Translations under genes and position numbers: made by a program
Origin: Bog-532 sp963830385
GTDB lineage: Bacteria > Actinomycetota > Actinomycetes > Streptosporangiales > Streptosporangiaceae
Assembly: GCA_963830385.1 (NCBI GenBank)
Contig: CAWHMD010000005.1
Location: 992,001 to 1,056,000, forward strand
Reading direction: 5' to 3'
DNA length: 64,000 nt
The notes under the pieces: model-generated
What the model was told of the DNA's origin: nothing
The model's database searches: none
Seen by the model: the letters and a program-made list of their open reading frames with translations, nothing else
Shown: one piece after another, positions 39,982 to 48,795 of the stretch
Layout: the number at the start of each line of letters is the position of its first letter
How positions within the stretch are numbered: the stretch's first letter is position 1

Positions 39982-40010
39982 CCTACCATGGTAGGTCATA
40001 CCGTGGTATG
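39982..40010. promoter_or_regulatory. Tandem palindromic operators of the VapBC-like module
   Basis: CCTACCATGGTAGG (39982-39995) and CATACCGTGGTATG (39997-40010) are two 14-bp palindromes with the shared core TACC-NN-GGTA, one base apart. The first overlaps the antitoxin -10 box (minus-strand TAGGAT, 39980-39985). The spacing puts two repressor dimers on nearly adjacent faces, typical of co-operative antitoxin autorepression. The divergent gene at 40047 starts 36 bp away and may also be affected. Confidence 0.7.
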
Positions 40011-40046
40011 AATTCCTGGGCAAGCCGCGGTCTCTAGCATGGCGGG

Positions 40047-41297
40047 ATGGACGCTGAGCGTGAGCTGGATGTGGTCGTGTTCGGGGCGACCGGGTTCGTG
40101 GGGCGGCTGGTGGCCGAATACCTGGGCCAGCACGCGCCGGCCGGGACGCGGATCGGGCTGGCCGGGCGGTCGCTGGACCGGCTGAAGCAGGTCCGGGCCG
40201 AGCTGGCGGGTGGCGTCGGGCCGGCCGTGGCCGACTGGCCGCTGATCGTGGCCGACAGCGGGGACGAGGCGTCGCTGGCGGCGCTGGCCGGCTCGGCGCG
40301 GGTGGTGGCGACCACGGTCGGGCCGTACCAGCCGCGCGGGCTGGCGCTGGTCGGGGCCTGCGCCGAGGCCGGGACCGACTACGTCGACCTGACCGGGGAG
40401 GTGCTGTTCGAGCGGGCCAGCGCCGACCGGTACCACGAGGTGGCGGCCGCATCCGGGGCGCGGATCGTGCACGGCGGCGGGTTCGATTCGATCCCGTCCG
40501 ACCTGGGCGTCCACTTCCTCTACGAGGCCGTGCGGGCCGGCGGCGGCGGCGAACTGGAGGACACCACGCTCGCGGTGACCCGGCTGCGGGGCGGGTTCAG
40601 CGGCGGGACGCTGGCCTCGATCATCGGGCAGGTCGATGAGGTGCGGGCCGACCCTGCCCTGCGGCGAACAGCGGCCGATCCGTACGCGCTGAGCCCGGAC
40701 CGGGCGGCCGAGCCGGACCTCGGGCGCCAGCGGGACCTGATGCGGGTCCGGAACGACGAAAGCCTGGGCATGTGGACCGGGCCGTTCCTGATGGCCAGCA
40801 TCAACACCCGGGTCGTGCGGCGCAGCAACGCCCTGCTGGACTGGGCGTACGGGCGGCGCTTCCGGTACCAGGAGGTGTCCGGGTACGGTCCCGGGCGGGC
40901 CGGGATGATCCGGGCGACCACGGTCACGTCGGCCCTGGGGGCGCTCACGGCGGCGCTGGCCTACCCGCGGACGCGGCGGCTGCTGGTCGGCCGGGTGCTG
41001 CCCGGGCCGGGGCAGGGACCGAGCGAGAAGACCCGGCGCGGCGGCCGGTTCAAGATGGAGATCTACACCCGGACCTCGGCCGGGCGACGGTACCGGGCCA
41101 CGGTCGCGGCCAAGGGCGATCCGGGTTACCAGGCCACCGCGGTGATGATGGGCGAGGCGGTGCTGGCCCTGGTGCTGGACCGGGACCGGCTGCCCGGCCG
41201 GGCCGGGGTGCTGACCCCGGCCACGGCCCTGGGCACCGTGCTCACCGAGCGGCTGCGCGCGGCCGGGATGACGTTCGAGGCCGAGCGGCTGGAGTAG
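40047..41297 (+). CDS. Saccharopine-dehydrogenase-like NAD(P)-binding oxidoreductase
   Basis: A 416-residue protein. LDVVVFGATGFVGRLVAEYL is the nucleotide-binding Rossmann motif, and VATTVGPYQPRGLALVGACA, TDYVDLTGEVLFER and VHGGGFDSIPSDLGVHFLYE are conserved in the saccharopine-dehydrogenase/trans-acting enoyl-reductase family known from mycobacterial lipid synthesis. No polyketide synthase is adjacent. ATG at 40047 follows TAGCAT by exactly 6 nt, a leaderless pattern. The actual substrate is unknown. Confidence 0.85.
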   Translation: MDAERELDVVVFGATGFVGRLVAEYLGQHAPAGTRIGLAGRSLDRLKQVRAELAGGVGPAVADWPLIVADSGDEASLAALAGSARVVATTVGPYQPRGLALVGACAEAGTDYVDLTGEVLFERASADRYHEVAAASGARIVHGGGFDSIPSDLGVHFLYEAVRAGGGGELEDTTLAVTRLRGGFSGGTLASIIGQVDEVRADPALRRTAADPYALSPDRAAEPDLGRQRDLMRVRNDESLGMWTGPFLMASINTRVVRRSNALLDWAYGRRFRYQEVSGYGPGRAGMIRATTVTSALGALTAALAYPRTRRLLVGRVLPGPGQGPSEKTRRGGRFKMEIYTRTSAGRRYRATVAAKGDPGYQATAVMMGEAVLALVLDRDRLPGRAGVLTPATALGTVLTERLRAAGMTFEAERLE

Positions 41298-41308
41298 CGG
41301 ACGGGCGG

Positions 41309-42232
41309 TCAGGGGATGAGGACGATCTTGCCGTGGGTGTGGCCGGCCGCCAGCTCACGGTAGGCGTCCTGGACCTGGTCGAGCGGGTAGGTCGCGGCGA
41401 TCGGGACCTCGACCTGGCCGTCCGCGATCAGCTTGGCCAGGTCGGCCAGGTTCCCGGTGCTGGCGCCGGCCGCGTTGCCCTCGGCCTTGACGCCGAACTT
41501 CTCCACCGCCTCGAAGTTCGCGATCGTGTCGACCCGGGCCGGGGTGACACCCAGGTCCAGGGCGATCTGCACGTAGTCGCCGCCCACGGTGTCGATGAAG
41601 GTGTCGACCTTGCCGCCGGGAGCGGCCTGGCGGATACGGTCCTCGACGCCGTCGCCGTAGCTGACCGGGATGACCCCGTGACGGCGGAGCCAGTCGTGGT
41701 TGGGCTCGCTGGCCAGGCCGATGACGGTCGCACCGATGTGCCTGGCCAGCTGGACGGTGATCGAGCCGACGCCGCCGGCCGCACCCGCCACCACCAGGGT
41801 GTCGGCGGCGGTCAGGTTGATCGCGTGGATCGCGGCGTAGGCGGTGGCGCCCGCCACGTAGAGCGACCCGGCCACCGGCCAGGTGACACCGGCCGGCTTG
41901 GCGGTCAGCTCGGTGGCTTCGGCCAGCACGTACTCGGCCTGACTGGCCCGGTTGTCGGTCCAGCCGAGCACCTCGTCACCGGGCTTGAACGCGGTGGCGC
42001 CGGGGCCGACGGCAGCCACCACCCCAGCCAGGTCGCTGCCCTGACCGGACGGGAACGTGGACGGCCACAGCGCGGCCAGCAGGCCCTCACGGATCTTGGC
42101 CTCACCAGGGTTGATGCTGGCCGCCTTGACCTGGACCAGGACCTGGCCGGGGCCCGGTTCTGGCTGGGGCACCTCGACGACCTTCAGGACCTCGACCCCG
42201 CCGAACTGGTCGTAGCGCACTGCCTTGGGCAT
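41309..42232 (-). CDS. MDR quinone oxidoreductase (second copy)
   Basis: A 307-residue zinc-independent medium-chain reductase. PKAVRYDQFGGVEVLKVVEV opens the GroES-like domain, PSGQGSDLAGVVAAVGPGAT follows, and LVVAGAAGGVGSITVQLARH is the NADPH loop. No zinc ligands are present. ATG at 42232 is preferred; GAGGAG lies 6 nt upstream. It resembles the oxidoreductase at 18685-19587, including the ending GKIVLxxx, but the two differ in many positions. It converges on the saccharopine-like gene with an 11-bp gap. Confidence 0.88.
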   Translation of the reverse strand: MPKAVRYDQFGGVEVLKVVEVPQPEPGPGQVLVQVKAASINPGEAKIREGLLAALWPSTFPSGQGSDLAGVVAAVGPGATAFKPGDEVLGWTDNRASQAEYVLAEATELTAKPAGVTWPVAGSLYVAGATAYAAIHAINLTAADTLVVAGAAGGVGSITVQLARHIGATVIGLASEPNHDWLRRHGVIPVSYGDGVEDRIRQAAPGGKVDTFIDTVGGDYVQIALDLGVTPARVDTIANFEAVEKFGVKAEGNAAGASTGNLADLAKLIADGQVEVPIAATYPLDQVQDAYRELAAGHTHGKIVLIP

Positions 42233-42317
42233 CACAGTCTCCTCAGGGGGCGCGGTCAGCCCCGTCGGTCCCCCGTAACCGAGACGCCGGCCCGGTTATG
42301 CCCGGACGAGAGGAAGG

Positions 42318-42998
42318 TCACCGGCCCAGGTAGGCGAGGACGGCCAGCACCCGGCGGTTGTCGTCGTCGGAGGGCTGCAGCCCGAGCTTGAGGAAGATCG
42401 ACGCGGTGTGCTTGGCGATCGCCCGCTCGGTGATGACCAGGCGCTGGGCGATGGCCGCGTTGGACCGGCCCTCGGCCATCAGCGCGAGCACCTCGCGCTC
42501 GCGGGGGCTGAGCGTGCCGATCGCGTCGTCACCCGAGCTGCCGGCGATGGTGCTGGCGAGCAGGCGGGCGATCACCTCCGGGTCCATGGCGGTGCCGCCC
42601 GCCGCCACCCGGTGGATCGCGTCCACGAACTGGGTGCTGTCGAACACCCGGTCCTTGAGCAGGTAGCCGATGCCGCCGCGGCCGCTGGCCAGCAGCTCCC
42701 GCGCGTACAGCTGCTCGACGTACTGGGACAGCACCAGGACCGGCAGGCCGGGCAGCTGGCGGCGGGCGGCCAGCGCGGCCCGCAGTCCCTCGTCGGTGAA
42801 CGTGGGCGGCAGCCGGACGTCGACCACGGCCACATCAGGCGGCCCGGCCGTCCCCGCCCCGGCCGGGCCGCTGGTCAGCGCGGCCAGGAGGTCATCGCCG
42901 TTGTCGACGGCGGCGGTGACGTCGAAGCCGTGCGCGGTCAGCATCCGCGTCAGGCCGTCCCTCAGCAGGAAGAGGTCTTCGGCGATGACAACGCGCAC
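42318..42998 (-). CDS. NarL/LuxR-type response regulator
   Basis: A 226-residue regulator. The receiver domain starts VRVVIAEDLFLLRDGLTRML and has the phosphoacceptor Asp in VAVVDVRLPP. The C-terminal LuxR helix-turn-helix reads LSPREREVLALMAEGRSNAA then IAQRLVITERAIAKHTASIF. The GTG start lies within the 3' end of the kinase gene, a 37-bp overlap. It would activate or repress genes when phosphorylated by the kinase; targets are unknown. Confidence 0.92.
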   Translation of the reverse strand: MRVVIAEDLFLLRDGLTRMLTAHGFDVTAAVDNGDDLLAALTSGPAGAGTAGPPDVAVVDVRLPPTFTDEGLRAALAARRQLPGLPVLVLSQYVEQLYARELLASGRGGIGYLLKDRVFDSTQFVDAIHRVAAGGTAMDPEVIARLLASTIAGSSGDDAIGTLSPREREVLALMAEGRSNAAIAQRLVITERAIAKHTASIFLKLGLQPSDDDNRRVLAVLAYLGR

Positions 42999-44383
42999 GG
43001 GATCTCCAGGGTCACGACGGTCGGGCCGCCCACCGGGCTGTTCAGGGCCAGTATCCCGTCGAAGGCCGCGACCCGGCGCTCGATCCCGCGCAGCCCGGTG
43101 CCGCCGACCGGGTCGGCCCCGCCGGCGCCGTTGTCGGTGACGTCGATCCCCAGCATCCCGCGCTCGTAGTGCATGTCGATCCAGGCCTGACGGGTGCCGG
43201 CGTGCTTGGACACGTTGGCCAGCAGCTCGCAGACCGCGAAGTAGGCGGCCGACTCCACCGGCGGCTGCGGGCGGCCGGGCAGATCGGCGACGACGTCGAC
43301 CTTGAGCCCGCTGTCGAGGGCGAGCGCGCGGATCGCGTCGGCCAGGCCCCGGTCGGCCAGCACCGGCGGGTGGATCCCGCGCACCAGCGCCCGCAGTTCG
43401 GACAGGGCCTGGGCGGAGGCCGCGCGGGCCTCGGTCAGCAGGGCACGGGCGGCATCCGGGCTGCTGTCGATCAGATCCTCGGCCGCCCCCAGCGTCATCC
43501 CCACCGCCACCAGCCGGGCCTGGGCACCGTCGTGCAGGTCGCGCTCGATCCGGCGGATCTCGGCGGCCCCGCTGTCGATGGTCTCGGACCGGGTCTGGGT
43601 CAGGTGGTACACCCGCTGGGTCAGCTCGGCCTGGCCGTTCGGGGCCAGCAGGGTGCTGGTCAACCCGGTGTAGCCGCGCAGCAGCCAGGGGGCCGCCGCC
43701 ACGCCCAGGCTGGCCATGGCCAGGCCGACGGCGATCTGCACGGGCGTCCCGGCCGGGTGGACGTTGGTCACGACGGGCGCGGACAGCACGACCCCCCCGG
43801 GCTTGGCGCTGAACGCCGCCGCCGAGGAGCTGCCGAACCGACCGCCCAGGCCGCGTACGGTCAGCAGGAACCCGCCGAGGATCGCGATCGCGGGCAGCGC
43901 GGCGACCAGCCAGCCGAAGGTGGCGTTGACCGCGCTCCAGATCAGGTCGCGCCGGGTACCCGGGTCGCTGGTCAGCCAGTACAGCCGCTCGTGAAACGGC
44001 GGCCGCGGGCCGGCCGGCAGCGGCCGGTAGGACTCGGCCACCGAGATCCCGGCCCAGACCCTCAGCAGCCGCCGGGTCAGCCGGGCCAGGTTGCGCAGGC
44101 CCAGCAGCGCGCCCACCGCGGTCAGCCGGCCCACGACGAGACCGGCGGCCAGCAGCACCAGCGTCAGCACGCCCCGTTGCCAGGCGGACATTCCGTGGTC
44201 GCCGAGCGCCACCGCGACCGCGAGCCCGATCAGGACCGGCGGGAGCAGCAGAAGCAGCAGCAATCCCAGTTGCGCCGCGGCCAGCCCGGCGAAGACCAGC
44301 CCCCGCCCGACCGAGGTGATGCCCCCGCGAACACCCGCCCGCACCGGCCTGCGCTCGCCGCTGATCATCGCTGTCCCGTCCAT
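42962..44383 (-). CDS. Sensor histidine kinase, NarX/LiaS-like (HisKA_3)
   Basis: A 473-residue kinase. Hydrophobic segments occupy about residues 30-95 and 155-250 (GLAAAQLGLLLLLLLPPVL, LVLLAAGLVVGRLTAVGAL), forming a membrane sensor with no large external domain. The dimerisation and phosphoacceptor motif is IERDLHDGAQARLVAVGM, and the ATPase domain has VCELLANVSKHA and VTDNGAGGADPVGGTGLRGI. ATG at 44383 is supported by AGGAGG. It is co-transcribed with the response regulator, whose start overlaps its end. The signal is unknown. Confidence 0.9.
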   Translation of the reverse strand: MDGTAMISGERRPVRAGVRGGITSVGRGLVFAGLAAAQLGLLLLLLLPPVLIGLAVAVALGDHGMSAWQRGVLTLVLLAAGLVVGRLTAVGALLGLRNLARLTRRLLRVWAGISVAESYRPLPAGPRPPFHERLYWLTSDPGTRRDLIWSAVNATFGWLVAALPAIAILGGFLLTVRGLGGRFGSSSAAAFSAKPGGVVLSAPVVTNVHPAGTPVQIAVGLAMASLGVAAAPWLLRGYTGLTSTLLAPNGQAELTQRVYHLTQTRSETIDSGAAEIRRIERDLHDGAQARLVAVGMTLGAAEDLIDSSPDAARALLTEARAASAQALSELRALVRGIHPPVLADRGLADAIRALALDSGLKVDVVADLPGRPQPPVESAAYFAVCELLANVSKHAGTRQAWIDMHYERGMLGIDVTDNGAGGADPVGGTGLRGIERRVAAFDGILALNSPVGGPTVVTLEIPCALSSPKTSSC

Positions 44384-44465
44384 GACCGGCCTCCTCGTCT
44401 GCCCCGTTGCCGCCATTCTCGCCCCGGGCGGGCCGGCCGCACAGTGACGCTGAGGCCCGAAGTCC

Positions 44466-44485
44466 GGGTGTATCTAGATCCACCC
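44466..44485. promoter_or_regulatory. 20-bp near-palindrome upstream of the two-component operon
   Basis: GGGTG, T, ATC, TA, GAT, C, CACCC forms an interrupted 20-bp dyad, 83 bp before the kinase ATG and 57 bp beyond the DeoR gene's stop. Its centre CTAG and position suggest an autoregulatory response-regulator site or the kinase promoter. Confidence 0.35.
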
Positions 44486-44541
44486 CGGCCCGGTACGGTG
44501 CCGCTCACGCGGTCCGCGCCCGCCGGGGCACAGCGGCAGCG

Positions 44542-45354
44542 TCAGGAGGCGACCACGACGTCGACGCCAGCGGAGGCCAGGGCATCGCGCAGCCCGGCAT
44601 CGGGCAGGCTGTCGGTGATCAGGGTCTCCACGGCGTCGAGCCGGACGATGTGCGCGAAAGCACTGCGGCCGAACTTGCCGGAGTCGGCGAGCACCATGGT
44701 CCGCTGCGCCGATTCGATCATGTCCGCCATCATCTGGGCTTCCTGAAGGTTGGTGGTGGTGAACCCGGCGCGGTCGGAGACTCCGCCGACGCCGATCACG
44801 GCCACGTCTGCGCTGATGCCCTCGGTGCCGGGAAAGGCGACCGGGCCGATCGTGACGTTCGAGGCCACCCGGCAGCTTCCGCCCAGGATGTAGACGTCGC
44901 GGACCGCGCTGGCCGGCAGCGCCGCGGGAACCCAGAGGTTGTTGGTGACCACTGTGAGGTTGCGGCGCCGCCCGAGAGCCTGTGCGACGGCGAGCGTGGT
45001 CGTGCCCCCGTTGAGGATGACGGTCTCGCCGTCGGCGATCCGCTCGGCCGCAGCGGCCGCGATCCGCTGCTTCTCGTCGCGGTGCACCGCCGACCGGTCG
45101 GTGAAAGGAGTGTCCGTGGAGGCCAGCCCCACCACCGTGACGGCCCCGCCATAGGTACGAGAGACCGCGCCCTGCTGGGCCAGCAAGTCAAGGTCCCGCC
45201 GAACGGTATCGGCTGACACCTTGAACACCTCGGCGAGCTCGGTCACCGTGGCCTGGCCCTGCTCGTCGACGAACGCGGTCAGCAGCGCCCGCCGGCGGCC
45301 GGGCAGCGCACCGTCGGAGTCACGGTCCGGAGATCCCTGTCCGGCGGTCACCAT
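44542..45354 (-). CDS. DeoR-family transcriptional regulator of the sugar cluster
   Basis: A 270-residue DeoR repressor. The helix-turn-helix lies near residues 30-60 (VTELAEVFKVSADTVRRDLD), followed by the phosphosugar-sensing domain: DGETVILNGGTTTLAVAQAL, NLTVVTNNLWVPAAL and VLADSGKFGRSAFAHIVRLD. ATG at 45354 is chosen because GGGAGG precedes it; upstream in-frame codons are AT-rich promoter sequence. It is divergent from the binding-protein gene and would release the operon in response to a phosphorylated sugar. Confidence 0.9.
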   Translation of the reverse strand: MVTAGQGSPDRDSDGALPGRRRALLTAFVDEQGQATVTELAEVFKVSADTVRRDLDLLAQQGAVSRTYGGAVTVVGLASTDTPFTDRSAVHRDEKQRIAAAAAERIADGETVILNGGTTTLAVAQALGRRRNLTVVTNNLWVPAALPASAVRDVYILGGSCRVASNVTIGPVAFPGTEGISADVAVIGVGGVSDRAGFTTTNLQEAQMMADMIESAQRTMVLADSGKFGRSAFAHIVRLDAVETLITDSLPDAGLRDALASAGVDVVVAS

Positions 45355-45448
45355 GCACCTCCCGGTTGAGTGGTTTCGCTCAGTCACTGTAGCCACTTTT
45401 GGGGCTGCGACGTCATGCGATACTTTGCAACTCTTTGCTGAACTATGC

Positions 45449-45477
45449 TTGACCGTCGAGTCGTACTGGATTACTTT
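45449..45477 (+). promoter_or_regulatory. Sugar-cluster promoter
   Basis: TTGACC (45449-45454), a 17-bp spacer and TACTTT (45472-45477) form a good promoter, leaving a 66-nt leader before the ATG at 45550. The 195-bp divergent region is much more AT-rich than its surroundings and has several TTTGC/TGAACTATG-like stretches that could be DeoR half-sites; no perfect palindrome was found. Confidence 0.55.
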
Positions 45478-45549
45478 CAGCATACTAGCGGCATTGGAAC
45501 GTATAGTTTCGCATTGGATTGCACGCATCCCGCTGACATTGGAGTCAGA

Positions 45550-46878
45550 ATGCCTAAGTCACCCACGCGTGATGGTTCATCGGTGAGCCGACGTAGTTTC
45601 GTGAAGGGGATCGGGGCCATGGTGGCAGCCGGGGCTGCCGCGCCTGCCCTTGCCGCTTGCGGGAGCGGCGGCGGAGCGGCGACCAGCGGCGGTAAGACGA
45701 CGATTACGTTCGCGAGCGCGAAGTTCTTCGCCAAGTCAACGATCGGCCAGATGGTCGAGGAGTACAACAACTCTCAGAAGCACGTGCACGTGCAGTTCCA
45801 GGAGCTGCCGACGCCGAGCCAGAGCACCGAGGTGCACCAGCAACTGGTCCAGTCGCTGTCGGCGCGGGACGGCAGCATCGACGTCTTCACCGGTGACATC
45901 ATCTGGATTTCCGAGTTCGCCGGGGCAGGCTGGTCCGCACCGCTGGACAGCTACTTCGGGCCGTCGGTGCGCGCGCAGTACTTCCCCGGGGTGGTGGACG
46001 CCTGCACGTACTCAGGCGCTATGCACGCGCTGCCCTGGTACCTGGACGCCGGCATGCTCTACTACCGCAAGGACCTGCTCAGCGCGGCCGGCCTCGGGGT
46101 GCCGGCGTCGTGGAGCGAGCTCGTCACCGCCGCCCAGAAGCTGACCGGCAGCGGCAAGGTGGCCGACGGCTTCAACTGGCAGGCCAAGCAGGAGGAGGTT
46201 CTGGTCTGCGACCTCGTAGAGTTCATCGGGTCCAACGGTGGATCGATCCTCGCCCCGGACGGCAAGACCGTGACGATCGCCGAGCCGAAGGCGGTCGAGG
46301 CGGTCCAGTTCATGGCCGACACGTTCGGCAAGGACAAGATCACCCCCAGGGCCGCGCTGTCCTGGGACGAGGTGCCCAGCGAGCTGCCGTTCACCGGCGG
46401 CCGGGCCGGATTCCTGCGGAACTGGTCCTTCGTGTGGACCGACGCGCAGACCCCGTCCAGCTCGAGCGTCGTCGGCAAGGTGGGCGTGACCAAGCTGCCC
46501 GCCTTCCCCGGCGGCAAGAGCACCGCGTGCCTCGGCGGTTACCAGTTCGGCATGAACGCATCCAGCACCAAGAAGAGCGCGGCGGTCGACTTCCTGACCT
46601 GGATGTCGAGCCCGCCGACCCAGCTCAAGTGGGCGACCCAGCTCGGCTTGGCGCCCAGCAGGCCATCCGTCTACGAGCAGCCTGAACTGGCCAAGGTCAA
46701 CCCGTTCATGGTCTCGCTGCGCGACATCTTCACCGGCGGCACGCCGCGCCCGAAGACACCGAAATACTCCCAGGTCAGCCTGGCCATACAGGCGGGCGTC
46801 TCGGCCGCACTGACGAGCGGCAACGTTGCTTCCAACCTGTCGTCGACCAAGGCGCAGATCGAGCAGATCCTCGGGTGA
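45550..46878 (+). CDS. Sugar ABC transporter substrate-binding protein, Tat-exported lipoprotein
   Basis: A 442-residue family-1 extracellular binding protein. The N-terminus SVSRRSFVKGIGAMVAAG is a twin-arginine signal, and the lipobox LAAC follows (Cys about 37), so it is folded before export and then lipid-anchored. The fold shows FQELPTPSQSTEVHQQLVQS, DVFTGDIIWISEFAGAGWSA and LPWYLDAGMLYYRKDLLSAA, typical of maltose/trehalose-type binders. ATG at 45550 follows GGAGTCAGA. It is the first gene of a transport and catabolism operon. The sugar is unknown. Confidence 0.92.
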   Translation: MPKSPTRDGSSVSRRSFVKGIGAMVAAGAAAPALAACGSGGGAATSGGKTTITFASAKFFAKSTIGQMVEEYNNSQKHVHVQFQELPTPSQSTEVHQQLVQSLSARDGSIDVFTGDIIWISEFAGAGWSAPLDSYFGPSVRAQYFPGVVDACTYSGAMHALPWYLDAGMLYYRKDLLSAAGLGVPASWSELVTAAQKLTGSGKVADGFNWQAKQEEVLVCDLVEFIGSNGGSILAPDGKTVTIAEPKAVEAVQFMADTFGKDKITPRAALSWDEVPSELPFTGGRAGFLRNWSFVWTDAQTPSSSSVVGKVGVTKLPAFPGGKSTACLGGYQFGMNASSTKKSAAVDFLTWMSSPPTQLKWATQLGLAPSRPSVYEQPELAKVNPFMVSLRDIFTGGTPRPKTPKYSQVSLAIQAGVSAALTSGNVASNLSSTKAQIEQILG

Positions 46879-46884
46879 GCCGCG

Positions 46885-47862
46885 ATGTCTTCAGCGCAGG
46901 TAACCGAGTCGGCCACGCCGCGGGCCGGCAACCCGGAAAGCCCTCCGGGCAGCGGGCCCGGCCGCACGAGGGAGTGGGCCCGGCGCGGCTGGCGGGACTC
47001 GCTCGGACCGTTCATCCTGATCGTGCCGATGCTGGCCAGTCTGCTGGCCGTGTCGCTGTACCCGGTGCTGCGCACGGTGTGGCTGGCGTTCCGCAACACC
47101 AACCTGGAGACGCAGGGCGACAAGTTCACCGGCCTGACCAACCTGCACAAGCTCGCCCACGACGCCATCTTCTGGAAAGCCTGGCGGCAGACGCTGGAGT
47201 TCACCGCGGTCACGACGATCATCGAGACCCTGCTCGGCCTGGTGATCGCGCTCGCGCTGTACAAGACCTTCCGCGGCCGCGGGTTCGTGCGCGCCGCCGT
47301 CCTGGTGCCGTGGGCCATCCCGACCGTGGTCACCGCGCGGATGTTCAGCTGGCTGTTCGACCAGGGCGGAGTCGTGAACTATCTCCTGGTCGAACTGCAC
47401 CTGGTGGCGCACCCGGTGAATTTCCTCGGCTCGACGACGCTGGCGCTGCCGACGCTGATGGTGGCCGACATCTGGAAGACCACGCCCTTCATGGCCCTGC
47501 TGCTGCTGGCCGGGCTGCAGACCATACCGGCCACGCTCAGCGAAGCGGCCAGGATCGACGGGGCGTCGACCTGGCGGTACTTCTGGCAGGTGCGGCTTCC
47601 GCTGCTGATGCCGACCCTGCTGGTGGCCGCGCTGCTGCGGGCGCTGGATGCGTTCCGCGTGTTCGACCTGCCGTACGTGGTGACCGCAGGTGGTCCGGCC
47701 AGCAGCACGCAAACGATGTCGACCTACGCCTACAACATCCTGTTCTCCGGCCTCGAGCTGGGTTACGGCTCGATGATTGCCACCGCGATGTTCGTCACCG
47801 AGGTCCTCATCGCGGCTGCCTTCGGGATCTTCATCATCCGGCGCATACGGCAGGAGGCCTGA
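46885..47862 (+). CDS. Sugar ABC transporter permease, MalF type
   Basis: A 325-residue membrane protein with about six helices after a Pro/Gly-rich cytoplasmic N-terminus. The coupling EAA motif reads LSEAARIDGASTWRYFWQVR followed by LPLLMPTLLVAALLRAL. It starts 6 bp after the binding-protein stop and is followed 2 bp later by the MalG-type permease. No ATPase gene is in the cluster, so a shared MsiK-type ATPase elsewhere is probably used, as is usual in actinomycetes. Confidence 0.92.
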   Translation: MSSAQVTESATPRAGNPESPPGSGPGRTREWARRGWRDSLGPFILIVPMLASLLAVSLYPVLRTVWLAFRNTNLETQGDKFTGLTNLHKLAHDAIFWKAWRQTLEFTAVTTIIETLLGLVIALALYKTFRGRGFVRAAVLVPWAIPTVVTARMFSWLFDQGGVVNYLLVELHLVAHPVNFLGSTTLALPTLMVADIWKTTPFMALLLLAGLQTIPATLSEAARIDGASTWRYFWQVRLPLLMPTLLVAALLRALDAFRVFDLPYVVTAGGPASSTQTMSTYAYNILFSGLELGYGSMIATAMFVTEVLIAAAFGIFIIRRIRQEA

Positions 47863-47864
47863 GC

Positions 47865-48758
47865 ATGACCGCCATCGCCCAGCCGCGAGCCACCGCCCGC
47901 ACCGGCCGCCGAGCCGGGCGCGCGAACGTACGCCGGCCGATCCGGCGCGGCGGGTTCGGGGTGCTGCTCGCCGTGATCGTGATCTGGTCGCTGTTCCCGT
48001 TCGCCTGGCAGGTGATCACCTCGTTCGAGCCGGACCGGGACCTGGCCCGCCTCACGCCCACCTGGCTGCCCATCCCCGGCGGCACGCTCCAGCACTACCG
48101 CAACGTATTCGTGGCCAAGGACTTCGCGCCGTACATCGTCAACAGCGTGATCATCGACGTATCCGCCACCGCGGTCGCCTTGGTGTTCGCGGCACTCGCT
48201 GCGTACTCCATCGCCCGGCTGCCGCTGCCGGGCAAGGGAGCCGTGCTGGCCCTGATCCTGGCCGTGTCGATGTTCCCGCAGATCTCGATCGTGACGCCGC
48301 TGTACGAGATCTTGCTGAAGCTGCATCTGCTCGACACCTACACCGGACTGTCCGGTGTCTACATCGGGCTGTCGTTGCCGCTGATGGTGTACATCCTCTG
48401 GGGGTACTTCCGGGCCATCCCCGAGGAGATCGACGAGGCAGCCAAGATCGACGGCGCGGGCCCGCTGCGGACGCTGTGGAGCGTGATCATCCCGGTCGCG
48501 CTGCCCGGCGTGGTCCCGGCAGTGCTGCTCGGCTTCATCGCCTCCTGGAACGAACTGCTGCTCGCGCTGTCGTTCATGACGTCCCCGCCGCGCCAGACCA
48601 TCCCGGTCGGGATCGCGAACTTCACGGGGATCTACTCCATCCCCTGGGGCGACATCGCCGCCGCATCGGTAGTGGTCACCGTGCCGCTGGTCGTGCTGGT
48701 GCTGATCTTCCAGAAGCGGATCGTCGAGGGCGTCACCGCCGGGGCGGTCAAGGGATGA
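47865..48758 (+). CDS. Sugar ABC transporter permease, MalG type
   Basis: A 297-residue membrane protein. After a basic N-terminus (RRAGRANVRRPIRRGG) come six helices; the EAA motif reads IPEEIDEAAKIDGAGPLRTL and the following loop WSVIIPVALPGVVPAVLLGF. The ATG lies 2 bp after the MalF-type stop with CAGGAGG upstream. It pairs with the MalF-type permease to form the channel for the lipoprotein-bound sugar. Confidence 0.92.
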   Translation: MTAIAQPRATARTGRRAGRANVRRPIRRGGFGVLLAVIVIWSLFPFAWQVITSFEPDRDLARLTPTWLPIPGGTLQHYRNVFVAKDFAPYIVNSVIIDVSATAVALVFAALAAYSIARLPLPGKGAVLALILAVSMFPQISIVTPLYEILLKLHLLDTYTGLSGVYIGLSLPLMVYILWGYFRAIPEEIDEAAKIDGAGPLRTLWSVIIPVALPGVVPAVLLGFIASWNELLLALSFMTSPPRQTIPVGIANFTGIYSIPWGDIAAASVVVTVPLVVLVLIFQKRIVEGVTAGAVKG

Positions 48759-48795
48759 CCGGCCCGAACCGGGTCAGCGACGGGCCTGGCGCCGG

